IMG/VR virus record: IMGVR_UViG_3300028925_005942
Coordinates: 1 to 63,437 of that record
Strand: one strand, 5' to 3'
DNA length: 63,437 nucleotides
From: a virus
Part shown: piece after piece, positions 15,012 through 21,440 of the stretch
How positions within the stretch are numbered: position 1 is the first letter of the stretch
Layout of the letters: each line of letters begins with the position of its first letter
Made by a program: the position numbers and the translations under genes
Notes under the pieces: model-generated
Databases searched by the model: none
Seen by the model: only the letters and a program-made list of their open reading frames with translations
Told to the model about the DNA's origin: nothing

Positions 15012-15026
15012 GTAGGACTGTCCTAC
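15012..15026. repeat. GTAGGAC palindrome copy
   Basis: GTAGGACTGTCCTAC, perfect, 24 bases before the ATG at 14988 and just downstream of the tRNA-like element. Confidence 0.75.
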
Positions 15027-15034
15027 TAAATTTG

Positions 15035-15097
15035 TAGCCATAAAAGGAATCGAACCTTTAGCACCTATTATTTCAGCACCTTACCAAGTTAACGGCT
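15035..15097 (-). tRNA. degenerate tRNA-like element (Phe GAA-like loop)
   Basis: Read leftward, a canonical T arm (AAAGG, TTCGATT, CCTTT) is followed by an acceptor 3' strand that pairs with AGCCGT at the 5' end, and a D-like ACTTGGTAAGG. A loop CTGAAAT would carry anticodon GAA (Phe). But the anticodon stem does not form: GGTGC occurs as a direct repeat on both sides instead of an inverted one, and the total is only about 63 nt. It may be a decayed tRNA or a tRNA mimic. Confidence 0.4.
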
Positions 15098-15150
15098 AGT
15101 TATAAGAGGAATTTCAACCCCTTAGATTATTTGGTTTATCTAGTACTACT
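15098..15150 (-). other. second tRNA-like hairpin set
   Basis: Directly upstream of the first. AGTAGTA pairs with TATAACT with one mismatch and one wobble. A T-arm-like AGGGG, TTGAAATT, CCTCT follows a TAGAT/ATCTA hairpin. No D arm. It would be an armless tRNA-like fold, or simply non-coding sequence; weak. Confidence 0.25.
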
Positions 15151-15605
15151 TATGAAGCCGATACCTCTAGCATGATACTTTGTGCTAGTACTTTACCTAA
15201 TTGTTGTACTTCTTTTTGTGTCAAATCACAATTTTCGCTAGATAGTAACTCAACAATTTTGTCGAATGTACTTTTTTGACTACTTTTTGAAACATAATCG
15301 ACTAGAGAATATACCTTTGTCGTTCTATCGAATGCTAATTTTAAAGGGTTCAAATTCTCATCTTTAGTTGATACCCTCTTAATTGTCTTATTTAGCGTGT
15401 TAATTCGTTGGTCTTTACCACCTTGTTTGCTAGTAGTGTAGATGAAATTTGCCGTATCTACTAGTACTTTGCCATTCTCATCAGTTAAATTTGATAGGAC
15501 TTGTCCTACTAAACTAGCATTGTGCTTTGTCGCTAGTGTTAAAGTTGATACTAATTGTGCTACATTTGATTTAGGCGTAACTTTCCCATTGATTAATTTG
15601 CTCAT
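15150..15605 (-). CDS. hypothetical 151-residue helical protein
   Basis: Serine/threonine-rich, helical, no recognised domain (starts MSKLINGKVTPKSNVAQLVS). First leftward gene after the long non-coding region, with a weak -7 box (TATACTTG) 49 bases upstream. Position next to the candidate origin hints at a replication or early role, but nothing in the sequence shows one. Confidence 0.6.
   Translation of the reverse strand: MSKLINGKVTPKSNVAQLVSTLTLATKHNASLVGQVLSNLTDENGKVLVDTANFIYTTSKQGGKDQRINTLNKTIKRVSTKDENLNPLKLAFDRTTKVYSLVDYVSKSSQKSTFDKIVELLSSENCDLTQKEVQQLGKVLAQSIMLEVSAS
15494..15509. repeat. GTAGGAC palindrome copy (in a gene)
   Basis: ATAGGACTTGTCCTAC; the inner 14 bases are perfectly palindromic. 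It lies within the 15150-15605 coding region. Confidence 0.6.
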
Positions 15606-15653
15606 AATTTTTGTTTTTTTGTTTTAGTTAAATTCGCTTTGTTAATTATAATG

Positions 15654-15661
15654 CAAGTATA
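15654..15661 (-). promoter_or_regulatory. weak Bacteroidetes-type -7 box, leftward
   Basis: TATACTTG on the minus strand, one base off TAnnTTTG, before the 15150-15605 gene. It could start the transcript for the whole small-gene block. Confidence 0.45.
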
Positions 15662-15684
15662 CAGGTTTAAAATTAAGTGGTAAC

Positions 15685-16022
15685 TAACTGATAATGAGAG
15701 GGTTAAAGCTAACTGCTTGATAATCAAGTACTTATAAGTATATGATAGTGAACCACTTAGCTATTTAGTAAAGTGTAAACATCGATTTTGGAAAATATAT
15801 GGTGTCATGTTGTAACTGCTTGATACTCAATAGGTTACAGAGGTAAAAAAGGTAATGATTATTTCAATTATTGCTAACTACTTGATAACCAATGATATAT
15901 AAGGTGTTGATTATCAATGCTTTAGCTATTTGTCAGTAACTTATTGACATTCTTATTTAGAATGACTATAAATAAGCAATTACTTTGTAAAGTACTGATT
16001 ATCAGGTGGTTACAGAGGTAAA
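15685..16022. repeat. TTGATAATCAA-type iterons
   Basis: Four rightward units TAACT-(GC/AC)-TTGATA-A/C-TCA plus two palindromic reverse-reading units within 340 bases. TTATCAA in these units resembles the TTATCCA part of a DnaA box. Confidence 0.55.
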
Positions 16023-16519
16023 TTAAGTAATTAGCTAGATAAGACTAGGTATAGACTAGGTCTGTAACCCTAGTAGATGAGTTTTAAGGCGTTAACTAGT
16101 GTTTTTGATACTGATATACTGTAAAGAAGTTAGAAGGCTTTAGAAGTCCTTAAATGGATTATTTAGGGTGTGCCTAGAGTATATACTAATATATACTAGA
16201 ATTCCTAATTTTGTGCCAACATTTTATACAATAGTTTTCAACAAAAATAGAAGGGGGATTATCCCTCTCATCTTATGGTCTACCTTAAATAAAGTTTAGT
16301 CTTGTCTAAACATTAGTTTGTATAAACCGAAATCTAAAATTAGTTAAGGCTTAATTATAGATAAGGATTGCCTGAATATGGAAACAACCCCACCCCCCTA
16401 ATTAATTTCGTTTAGGTAAAAGGATTTGTATGGTGCTGTATAGTATATTATCCCACCCCTAAGTATAACTGGAATCTTTAATTAAATTCTCCACTGGTAT
16501 GTGTACTTTTTAACCAAGG

Positions 16520-16554
16520 TATGCATATGCATATGCAAGTGCATTGCTATAAGA
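16520..16554 (+). promoter_or_regulatory. TGCATATGCATATGCA control element, copy 2
   Basis: TATGCATATGCATATGCAAG followed by TGCATTGCTATAAGA. Same order and direction (relative to the element) as copies before the genes at 6837 and 54849. Here no gene follows for 1 kb; it points straight into the AT-rich segment. Confidence 0.5.
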
Positions 16555-16665
16555 ATCAATATAGATATATATAGATATATATTATTATTATATAATACTA
16601 TTATATATTACTATATACTTTATATATTAATCTTATATATTAATATATAATAGGAATACAATGAA
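16555..16665. other. AT-rich segment (possible unwinding element)
   Basis: Roughly 110 bases of almost only A and T with repeated ATATATAGATAT, TATATTAT and TATATTAAT words, directly after the control element. Confidence 0.45.
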
Positions 16666-16807
16666 TTAAAAATAAGTTACTGTAAGTGCTGTGTATATTA
16701 TTAGGGGTACCCATATTCACGTGAAGGGTACTGGCTCTGCGTGTAAGGGTGTAACGATATCTCCTTGGTATCAATACCCCCCAGTCTTGTGTGGAGCTCT
16801 TAGATGC

Positions 16808-16841
16808 ATAAAAAAACCCCAGAGGTATTAGCTCCAGGGTT
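16808..16841 (-). terminator. intrinsic terminator for the leftward small cationic genes
   Basis: On the minus strand AACCCTGGAG, loop CTAATAC, CTCTGGGGTT forms a 10-pair stem (two G-U) followed by TTTTTT. It is 4 bases past the stop of the 16846 gene. Confidence 0.8.
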
Positions 16842-16845
16842 ATCA

Positions 16846-17109
16846 TTATCTTTTTGATTTCTTACCTACACACTTCCATCTCTTGCGTGATAAGTTGTTT
16901 GGGGTGTTGGGGTCGTTTTGTTTCTTCTTGGATAATCCCATTTTAATTCCATAGCTTCTGGCACAATAAGCATCTCCCTTGGATGTTCCAGGTTTAACTC
17001 TTGCTCCACCTCCTTTAGCTTTTCCTGCTTGACCGTAACTAACTTTCTTTCCGCTAGCTGTAATCTTTACTTTAGCTTTTCCTTTTCTTGGTGTTCTTTT
17101 AGTAGCCAT
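16846..17109 (-). CDS. small basic conserved phage protein (DUF5872-like)
   Basis: 87 residues, very basic N-terminus (TPRKGKAKVKITASGKKVSY), then VKPGTSKGDAYCARSYGIK and NDPNTPNNLSRKRWKCVGKK. That KGD.YCARS.GI...DPNTPNNLSR.RW.C pattern is a known small phage family of unknown role. Two cysteines may be structural. Last gene of a short operon ending at a clear terminator. Confidence 0.75.
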   Translation of the reverse strand: MATKRTPRKGKAKVKITASGKKVSYGQAGKAKGGGARVKPGTSKGDAYCARSYGIKMGLSKKKQNDPNTPNNLSRKRWKCVGKKSKR

Positions 17110-17176
17110 AAGATGGTTTTTTCTTTTTAACTACCTTCTTTTTAACTACCTTCTTTTTCATTGGTTTATTTTTCAT
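17099..17176 (-). CDS. 25-residue lysine-rich repeat peptide
   Basis: ATG 17176, TAA 17099. Contains a repeated KKKVV unit and ends PSYGY; more than half lysine. The 3' end overlaps the next start. Could bind nucleic acid or be a translated spacer. Confidence 0.4.
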   Translation of the reverse strand: MKNKPMKKKVVKKKVVKKKKPSYGY

Positions 17177-17197
17177 ACTATAATTATTAATTAGTTA

Positions 17198-17479
17198 TTA
17201 CTTTCTGGTTCCTGTTCCAGATGATTTCCTGTTCTTAGGGTAGTTATGACTAGACCCTTTCTTTCTTCCTCCCTCTCCTGCTTTACCTCTGTTTGATTTA
17301 ACTGTTCTACAGACACAATTCGATGGAGCGTTGTTTCTTGGATTACCATCCTTATGATGAACCTCCTTACCAGCAGGGCATTTCTTCTTTCTTGCGGCAG
17401 CATTTCTGGCAGCTCTATCTTTCTTTGCTTTTGTGGAGCTTTGAAATTTCTTATATTCGTCTTTATAATCTCTAGCCAT
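17198..17479 (-). CDS. HNH-like small basic protein
   Basis: 93 residues. MARDYKDEYKKFQSSTKAKK, basic middle, then KEVHHKDGNPRNNAPSNCV. The HHKDGNPRNN...SN motif is HNH-nuclease-like and the layout is that of a short phage family found near packaging genes. Many such proteins lack a proven nuclease activity. The ATG overlaps the upstream stop as TAATG. Confidence 0.65.
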   Translation of the reverse strand: MARDYKDEYKKFQSSTKAKKDRAARNAAARKKKCPAGKEVHHKDGNPRNNAPSNCVCRTVKSNRGKAGEGGRKKGSSHNYPKNRKSSGTGTRK

Positions 17480-17544
17480 TATTTATTGCATTTACAAGGT
17501 TTACTTTTGCACTTCTTACACTTACTTGAACATCCACATCCCAT
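17479..17544 (-). CDS. 21-residue cysteine-rich (metallothionein-like) peptide
   Basis: ATG 17544, TAA 17479. Six cysteines in 21 residues at positions 3, 5, 9, 12, 17 and 19, in CxC, CxxC and CxC pairs separated by lysines. It follows a -7 box by 25 bases and overlaps the next ATG as TAATG, so it leads its operon. The pattern suggests metal binding (zinc or copper); no homologue is claimed. Confidence 0.5.
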   Translation of the reverse strand: MGCGCSSKCKKCKSKPCKCNK

Positions 17545-17568
17545 AGTTAAATATTTTTAGTTAGAGTA

Positions 17569-17576
17569 CAAATATA
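17569..17576 (-). promoter_or_regulatory. Bacteroidetes-type -7 box, leftward
   Basis: TATATTTG on the minus strand, 25 bases before the ATG at 17544. Divergent from the rightward box at 17624. Confidence 0.7.
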
Positions 17577-17623
17577 GGTAAATAGTTTTTATTAACAAAC
17601 TAATTTCTTTTAAAATAATTTAC

Positions 17624-17631
17624 TACATTTG
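17624..17631 (+). promoter_or_regulatory. Bacteroidetes-type -7 box, rightward
   Basis: TACATTTG, 25 bases before the ATG at 17656. Start of the rightward structural block. Confidence 0.7.
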
Positions 17632-17655
17632 TATTATAATTTAAAACAAAACAAA

Positions 17656-17910
17656 ATGTCAGAAGAAAAGAAAGGGCCTAATATGATATCTAAAGCTTGG
17701 AATCTAACTAAGGCTGTAACCAAATATGCAGCATACGGATTCAAGACAGTACCCGTATCAGTATACGAAACTAGAATGAAGGAATGTGATAAGTGTGAGC
17801 ATCTAATAAAAGATAAAGGAGCATGCGGAATGTGCGGATGTGACGTAGAACTAAAGGGTCAATGGTCAACTGAGAAGTGTCCAGATAACAGATGGAAAGC
17901 TACAGTATAA
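17656..17910 (+). CDS. zinc-ribbon-like small protein
   Basis: 84 residues from ATG 17656 (MSEEKKGP). An upstream in-frame TTG lies in the promoter and is rejected. A membrane-like/amphipathic middle (AVTKYAAYGFKTV) precedes CDKCEHL...CGMCGCDVELKGQW...KCPDNRW, a two-pair zinc ribbon of a type common in phage early/late switch regions. Role unknown. Confidence 0.65.
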   Translation: MSEEKKGPNMISKAWNLTKAVTKYAAYGFKTVPVSVYETRMKECDKCEHLIKDKGACGMCGCDVELKGQWSTEKCPDNRWKATV

Positions 17911-18185
17911 TGGAGATACCAACAGGACTAATAAGAAAAGTTATAGTTATGGCAGGAGACCGTGATATAACATACGTGAGAGGAAACTCAATAGCTAAGG
18001 GAGCAATTAAAATTGTAGACATCACCTTTGACCAAGCATATTCAATGCAATACAATAAACCTAGATACAATATCTACGTACAAGAGATAAACTCTGAGTT
18101 TACTAGACTATGGAAGTCAATACCAGCAGACCACTGCTTACCAGAATATGAATTAGGCATCGAAACAATTAAAGACAATGATTAA
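17910..18185 (+). CDS. hypothetical 91-residue protein
   Basis: Start MEIPTGLIRK chosen because its ATG overlaps the upstream stop (TAATG); an earlier in-frame ATG exists at 17892. Beta-rich, no domain recognised. It precedes the tandem Cpn10 gene by an 8-base overlap. Confidence 0.55.
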   Translation: MEIPTGLIRKVIVMAGDRDITYVRGNSIAKGAIKIVDITFDQAYSMQYNKPRYNIYVQEINSEFTRLWKSIPADHCLPEYELGIETIKDND

Positions 18186-18762
18186 AGGAGTGTTCGGAAG
18201 TATGGTTTTAATAGAGCTAGAGAAAGAAACAGAAGATTCTAAAGTATTAGAGAATGGAACTGAGATATGGTTAGATACAGAGATAGATAGACTATGGCAT
18301 GCAAGGCAAAGCGGTATCGTTAGGTTTGCAGCTACCACATCTACCAAGCGAGTAGAAGATAACATCCAATTAAAAGATGGAGATAAGGTTTACTTCCACC
18401 ACTTTGTGATTAATAGTAAGATTGAATTAGATGGAGAGAAGTTCTACAAGGCAGATGTCAATCAGATATATGCTAAAGAAGATGAGAATGGGAATATCGT
18501 TATGCTCCAGGATTATATCTTTGTGGAGCCAGTCACAAACAGTGACCGCATCAAAACAGATTCAGGTATTACAATAGCACAAGAAGAAGAAATAGAGAAT
18601 GAAGGTATCGTTAGACATATCAATCAGTTCACGGAGAAAGTAATCGAAGTAGCCGTAGGCGATAGAATAGTATTTACAAAGCACTCCAATTACAAAATGA
18701 ATGTGGGAGATAAGAAGTACTATAGAATGAGAGACTACGATACCCTTGCGGTAATAGGATAA
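18178..18762 (+). CDS. tandem GroES-like (Cpn10) protein
   Basis: 194 residues made of two Cpn10-like halves. The C-terminal half (about 108-194) aligns with this phage's own GroES: VEPV..., TDSGITI (mobile-loop edge), EGIVRHI, VAVGDRIVFTKHSNYKM, and D.LAVIG at the end. The N-terminal half (1-105) has the same order in weaker form: VLIELEKE, GTEIWLD, SGIVRFAA, LKDGDKVYFHH. By family knowledge such subunits cap GroEL; a fused pair could form a trimer-of-dimers-like or sevenfold-mismatched cap, as T4 gp31 varies the cap for capsid protein. It sits just upstream of packaging and capsid genes. Confidence 0.7.
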   Translation: MIKGVFGSMVLIELEKETEDSKVLENGTEIWLDTEIDRLWHARQSGIVRFAATTSTKRVEDNIQLKDGDKVYFHHFVINSKIELDGEKFYKADVNQIYAKEDENGNIVMLQDYIFVEPVTNSDRIKTDSGITIAQEEEIENEGIVRHINQFTEKVIEVAVGDRIVFTKHSNYKMNVGDKKYYRMRDYDTLAVIG

Positions 18763-18764
18763 AC

Positions 18765-19064
18765 ATGGAAGAGAAGACAGAAATACAAATATACCTAGAG
18801 GAAACTTCGGCATCTCTACTAAGAGCAGCTAAGGCAGGAATAAAAACGCTTATAGCTGAGGTGTCAAGACCTATAGCTGATGATGTTCCAGATGAGAAGC
18901 GTAAGTCAGCCTTAGACTCCAAGAAGAAAGCTTTTATGGATGCACAAGAAATGATGTTAGCTTTAGCTGTACTAGATAGAAGTCTAAAGGGAGAGGTAGA
19001 AGTAGAAGATGACTTAACCGACAGACACTTTAAAAGAGGTGCTGCTGAAAAATTCGCTAAATAA
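18765..19064 (+). CDS. hypothetical 99-residue protein
   Basis: Helical, charged (RKSALDSKKKAFMDAQEMML), no domain recognised. Between the tandem Cpn10 gene and terminase, so possibly virion- or packaging-related by position only. Confidence 0.5.
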   Translation: MEEKTEIQIYLEETSASLLRAAKAGIKTLIAEVSRPIADDVPDEKRKSALDSKKKAFMDAQEMMLALAVLDRSLKGEVEVEDDLTDRHFKRGAAEKFAK

Positions 19065-19066
19065 TT

Positions 19067-19324
19067 ATGGAAGAGATGGAGAAATATAAAATGCAACAAG
19101 AGATATTAGAGGATACCATGTACTGGTCATACCTACTGATAACAAAACAAATGACTTTTGATGAGTTGTTAGATTCAGATGAAGACTTTGGTTTAATATA
19201 TAATCCAGATGACGAAGACTCTAATTTCGATGAGGCTATTGACACTCTTCTTGACTTTTTCATATACAGGGAAGAGTATGAAAAATGCCAAGACTTGGTT
19301 GACGTGAGAAAATTCTACAAATAA
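19067..19324 (+). CDS. hypothetical 85-residue very acidic protein
   Basis: Strongly acidic (DSDEDFGLIYNPDDEDSNFDEAID), helical. By position it could be a small terminase-related or scaffold factor, but small terminases usually have HTH regions that are not visible here. Followed by a strong terminator. Confidence 0.55.
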   Translation: MEEMEKYKMQQEILEDTMYWSYLLITKQMTFDELLDSDEDFGLIYNPDDEDSNFDEAIDTLLDFFIYREEYEKCQDLVDVRKFYK

Positions 19325-19346
19325 AAAAGGGGCTATCGCCCCTTTT
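19325..19346 (+). terminator. intrinsic terminator before terminase
   Basis: AAAAGGGGC, loop TATC, GCCCCTTTT, 9-pair stem with T-run. Immediately after the stop at 19324, separating the early rightward genes from the packaging transcript. Confidence 0.9.
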
Positions 19347-19381
19347 ATACTTCAGGTCTAGTTTATATACTATTAATTCAC

Positions 19382-19389
19382 TATATTTG
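19382..19389 (+). promoter_or_regulatory. -7 box for the packaging operon
   Basis: TATATTTG, 18 bases before the terminase ATG at 19407, with a leader GTAATATTAATTTAAGTAATG very close to that at 42622-42641. Confidence 0.75.
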
Positions 19390-19406
19390 TAATATTAATT
19401 TAAGTA

Positions 19407-21440
19407 ATGAGCGAAAAGAAAATACAAGGTATAAATATTAGCGTTCCAAAGAAACCAAAACTGAAAGACATAGATGGTTTTAATAGAAGTAAAAAGAATC
19501 AGAAGTGGAAAAGAAATCCAATCCCAGATAATTGGGAAACCTTATCAGCAGCGAAACAGGATAAGTTTATAGAGTTGGAATTCGAGAGAAGGCAGAATGG
19601 TTATTGGTTTATGAATAACGGAGATGCGACATACATAACAGGTGCGCATTATTATTATATGAACTGGTGTAACATTGATATAGGTTATCCAGACTACTGG
19701 GATAGAGATAGAAGATTCTTTATAGTTTGGGATGCAGTAAGAAAGGATGGAGATTGTTTTGGATTAATAATGCCTAAGCACAGAAGACAAGGTGCATCGT
19801 GGAAGGCAGCAGCAATAGTACTACATGATATATCGTTATCATACAATGCTAGTGGTGGAATGTTATCTAAGACAGGTTCGGATGCAAAGAAGCTCTTTGA
19901 CAAGGTTGTTTATATTTTTAGAAAGTTACCTGATTTCTTTCAGCCAATTATTGAAGGTACAGACTCACCGAAGACTGTGCTATCTTTTAAGAAGCCTGGA
20001 GAAAGGATAACTAAAAATAATACCAAGGTAAAGGCCTCGGAAGCTTTAGAGTCTCAGATTGATTGGAGGAATACGAAAAACAATTCCTATGATGGTGAGA
20101 AGTTAAAGACTTTCATATCCGATGAGGGAGGTAAGTGGTTGGAAGCAGATGTATCTAAGAATTGGCAGATTGTGAAGCCAGCCTTATCTCAAGGGAGAAA
20201 GATAATAGGTAAAGCATTTTTACCGTCAACTGTGAATGAGATGAAAGAAGGGGGAGCAGCGTTTAAAGATATTTGGGATGATTCAGACCAAGAGGACATA
20301 GTACTAGGTACTAAAAGAACTCGTTCAGGATTGTTTAGATACTTTACTCCAGCGTATGACGGATTTGAAGGATTCATTGATGAATTTGGAATGTCAGTTG
20401 TAGGAGCTCCAAAGAAAGGAACAAAAGATAAGTATGGAGACTTAATAGATATGGGCTCCAAAGAATACCTATCCAAGATACGAGAAGGATTTAAAAATGA
20501 TACAAATAAGTTAGCGGAACACAAGAGACAATTCCCTTGGACTCCAGAGGAAGCGTTTAGGGTTAATACAGATACATGCTTATTTGATTCAGAAAGAATA
20601 TACCAACAAATAGATTACATCGAAGGAACTGGTGGGGCTATGGTAACGAAAGGAGATTTTAGATGGAAAGACGGAGAGAGAGACTCAAAGGTAGTATGGA
20701 CACCATCAGCAAAAGGAAAGTGGAGTGTTGTTTCTCTGCCTGAAGAAGAAAAGACAAATATAAAGATAAAGAAACATAACGGATGGAGTGCTGGTAATGA
20801 AATGGAATATGTGTCAGGTTGTGACCCGTTTGACCATGATGTTACAACAGACGGTAGAAGGTCGGATGCAGCTGCATATATGTTTAGAAAGTTTACCGCT
20901 CATGACCAGGATAACTCTCATATGTTTGTTGCACAATATATACATAGACCTCCTAAAGCAGAGATGTTTTTTGAAGACATGCTTATGATGTCGATATACT
21001 ATGGAGCTCCGATGTTAGTAGAGAATAACAAGATAGGATTGATACAGTATTTTAAAAGAAGAGGGTATGAAGGATTCTTAATGGCTAGACCTGAATCTAC
21101 ACATACTAAGTTTAGTAGGAAGCAAACAGAGTTTGGAATACCAGCTACAGGTTCAGCAGTAGCAAATGCGATAGTAGATTCCATACAGGCTTACGTATAT
21201 GATTACGTAGGAGTGAATGAGGAAACTGGAGAAGTAGGTAGAGTATTCTTTTATGAACTGTTAAAGGATTGGTTAGGGTTTGATGTAAATAATAGAACTA
21301 AGTTTGATGCGAGTATGGCGAGTGGATTTACTTTGTTAGCATCTCAGAAGCATGTTAAACCGAAAGTAGAAATAAAAAGGACTGCACCTTTTGTGCATAG
21401 ATATAGTAATAATGGTAGGCTATCAAAAAGAATACGATAA
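19407..21440 (+). CDS. terminase large subunit
   Basis: 677 residues, the usual size for large podophage terminases. A Walker A variant PKHRRQGASWK (123-133) follows a FGLIM strand. A Walker B-like TFISDE lies near 236-241. An RNase H-like nuclease starts with VSGCDPFDHD (about 470-478). It cuts and pumps DNA into the prohead. The start codon is 18 bases past its own promoter box and its stop overlaps the portal gene (TAATG). Confidence 0.9.
   Translation: MSEKKIQGINISVPKKPKLKDIDGFNRSKKNQKWKRNPIPDNWETLSAAKQDKFIELEFERRQNGYWFMNNGDATYITGAHYYYMNWCNIDIGYPDYWDRDRRFFIVWDAVRKDGDCFGLIMPKHRRQGASWKAAAIVLHDISLSYNASGGMLSKTGSDAKKLFDKVVYIFRKLPDFFQPIIEGTDSPKTVLSFKKPGERITKNNTKVKASEALESQIDWRNTKNNSYDGEKLKTFISDEGGKWLEADVSKNWQIVKPALSQGRKIIGKAFLPSTVNEMKEGGAAFKDIWDDSDQEDIVLGTKRTRSGLFRYFTPAYDGFEGFIDEFGMSVVGAPKKGTKDKYGDLIDMGSKEYLSKIREGFKNDTNKLAEHKRQFPWTPEEAFRVNTDTCLFDSERIYQQIDYIEGTGGAMVTKGDFRWKDGERDSKVVWTPSAKGKWSVVSLPEEEKTNIKIKKHNGWSAGNEMEYVSGCDPFDHDVTTDGRRSDAAAYMFRKFTAHDQDNSHMFVAQYIHRPPKAEMFFEDMLMMSIYYGAPMLVENNKIGLIQYFKRRGYEGFLMARPESTHTKFSRKQTEFGIPATGSAVANAIVDSIQAYVYDYVGVNEETGEVGRVFFYELLKDWLGFDVNNRTKFDASMASGFTLLASQKHVKPKVEIKRTAPFVHRYSNNGRLSKRIR

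Larger units (their letters stand above)
15662..16809. other. long non-coding region, candidate replication origin
   Basis: About 1.15 kb without a credible gene. It holds repeated TAACTGCTTGATAATCA-type units (15685, 15710, 15813, 15875), palindromes CTTGATAATCAAG (15716), TACTTATAAGTA (15729), TTGATTATCAA (15907) and CTGATTATCAG (15995), and a duplicated GGTTACAGAGGTAAA (15833, 16008). Then follow a control element (16520), a run of nearly pure A/T (16555-16665), and a less AT-rich stretch (16680-16800). Iterons plus an AT-rich unwinding region at the junction of divergent blocks fit an origin. Confidence 0.55.

Noticed and set aside
12478-15027. GTAGGAC palindromes as rho-independent terminators
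   Set aside because: No U-run follows on either strand, and copies inside genes would stop those genes.
15685-16022. Repeats in the 15.7-16.0 kb region as a CRISPR array
   Set aside because: Repeat units are short, irregular in spacing and partly palindromic, unlike uniform repeat-spacer units.
16640-16846. Leftward 68-codon frame after the DUF5872-like gene
   Set aside because: It runs through the strong terminator at 16808-16841 and has no leader; the terminator explains the sequence.
17629-17656. TTG start at 17629 for the zinc-ribbon gene
   Set aside because: It lies in the promoter box itself; ATG 17656 has an A-rich leader and correct spacing.
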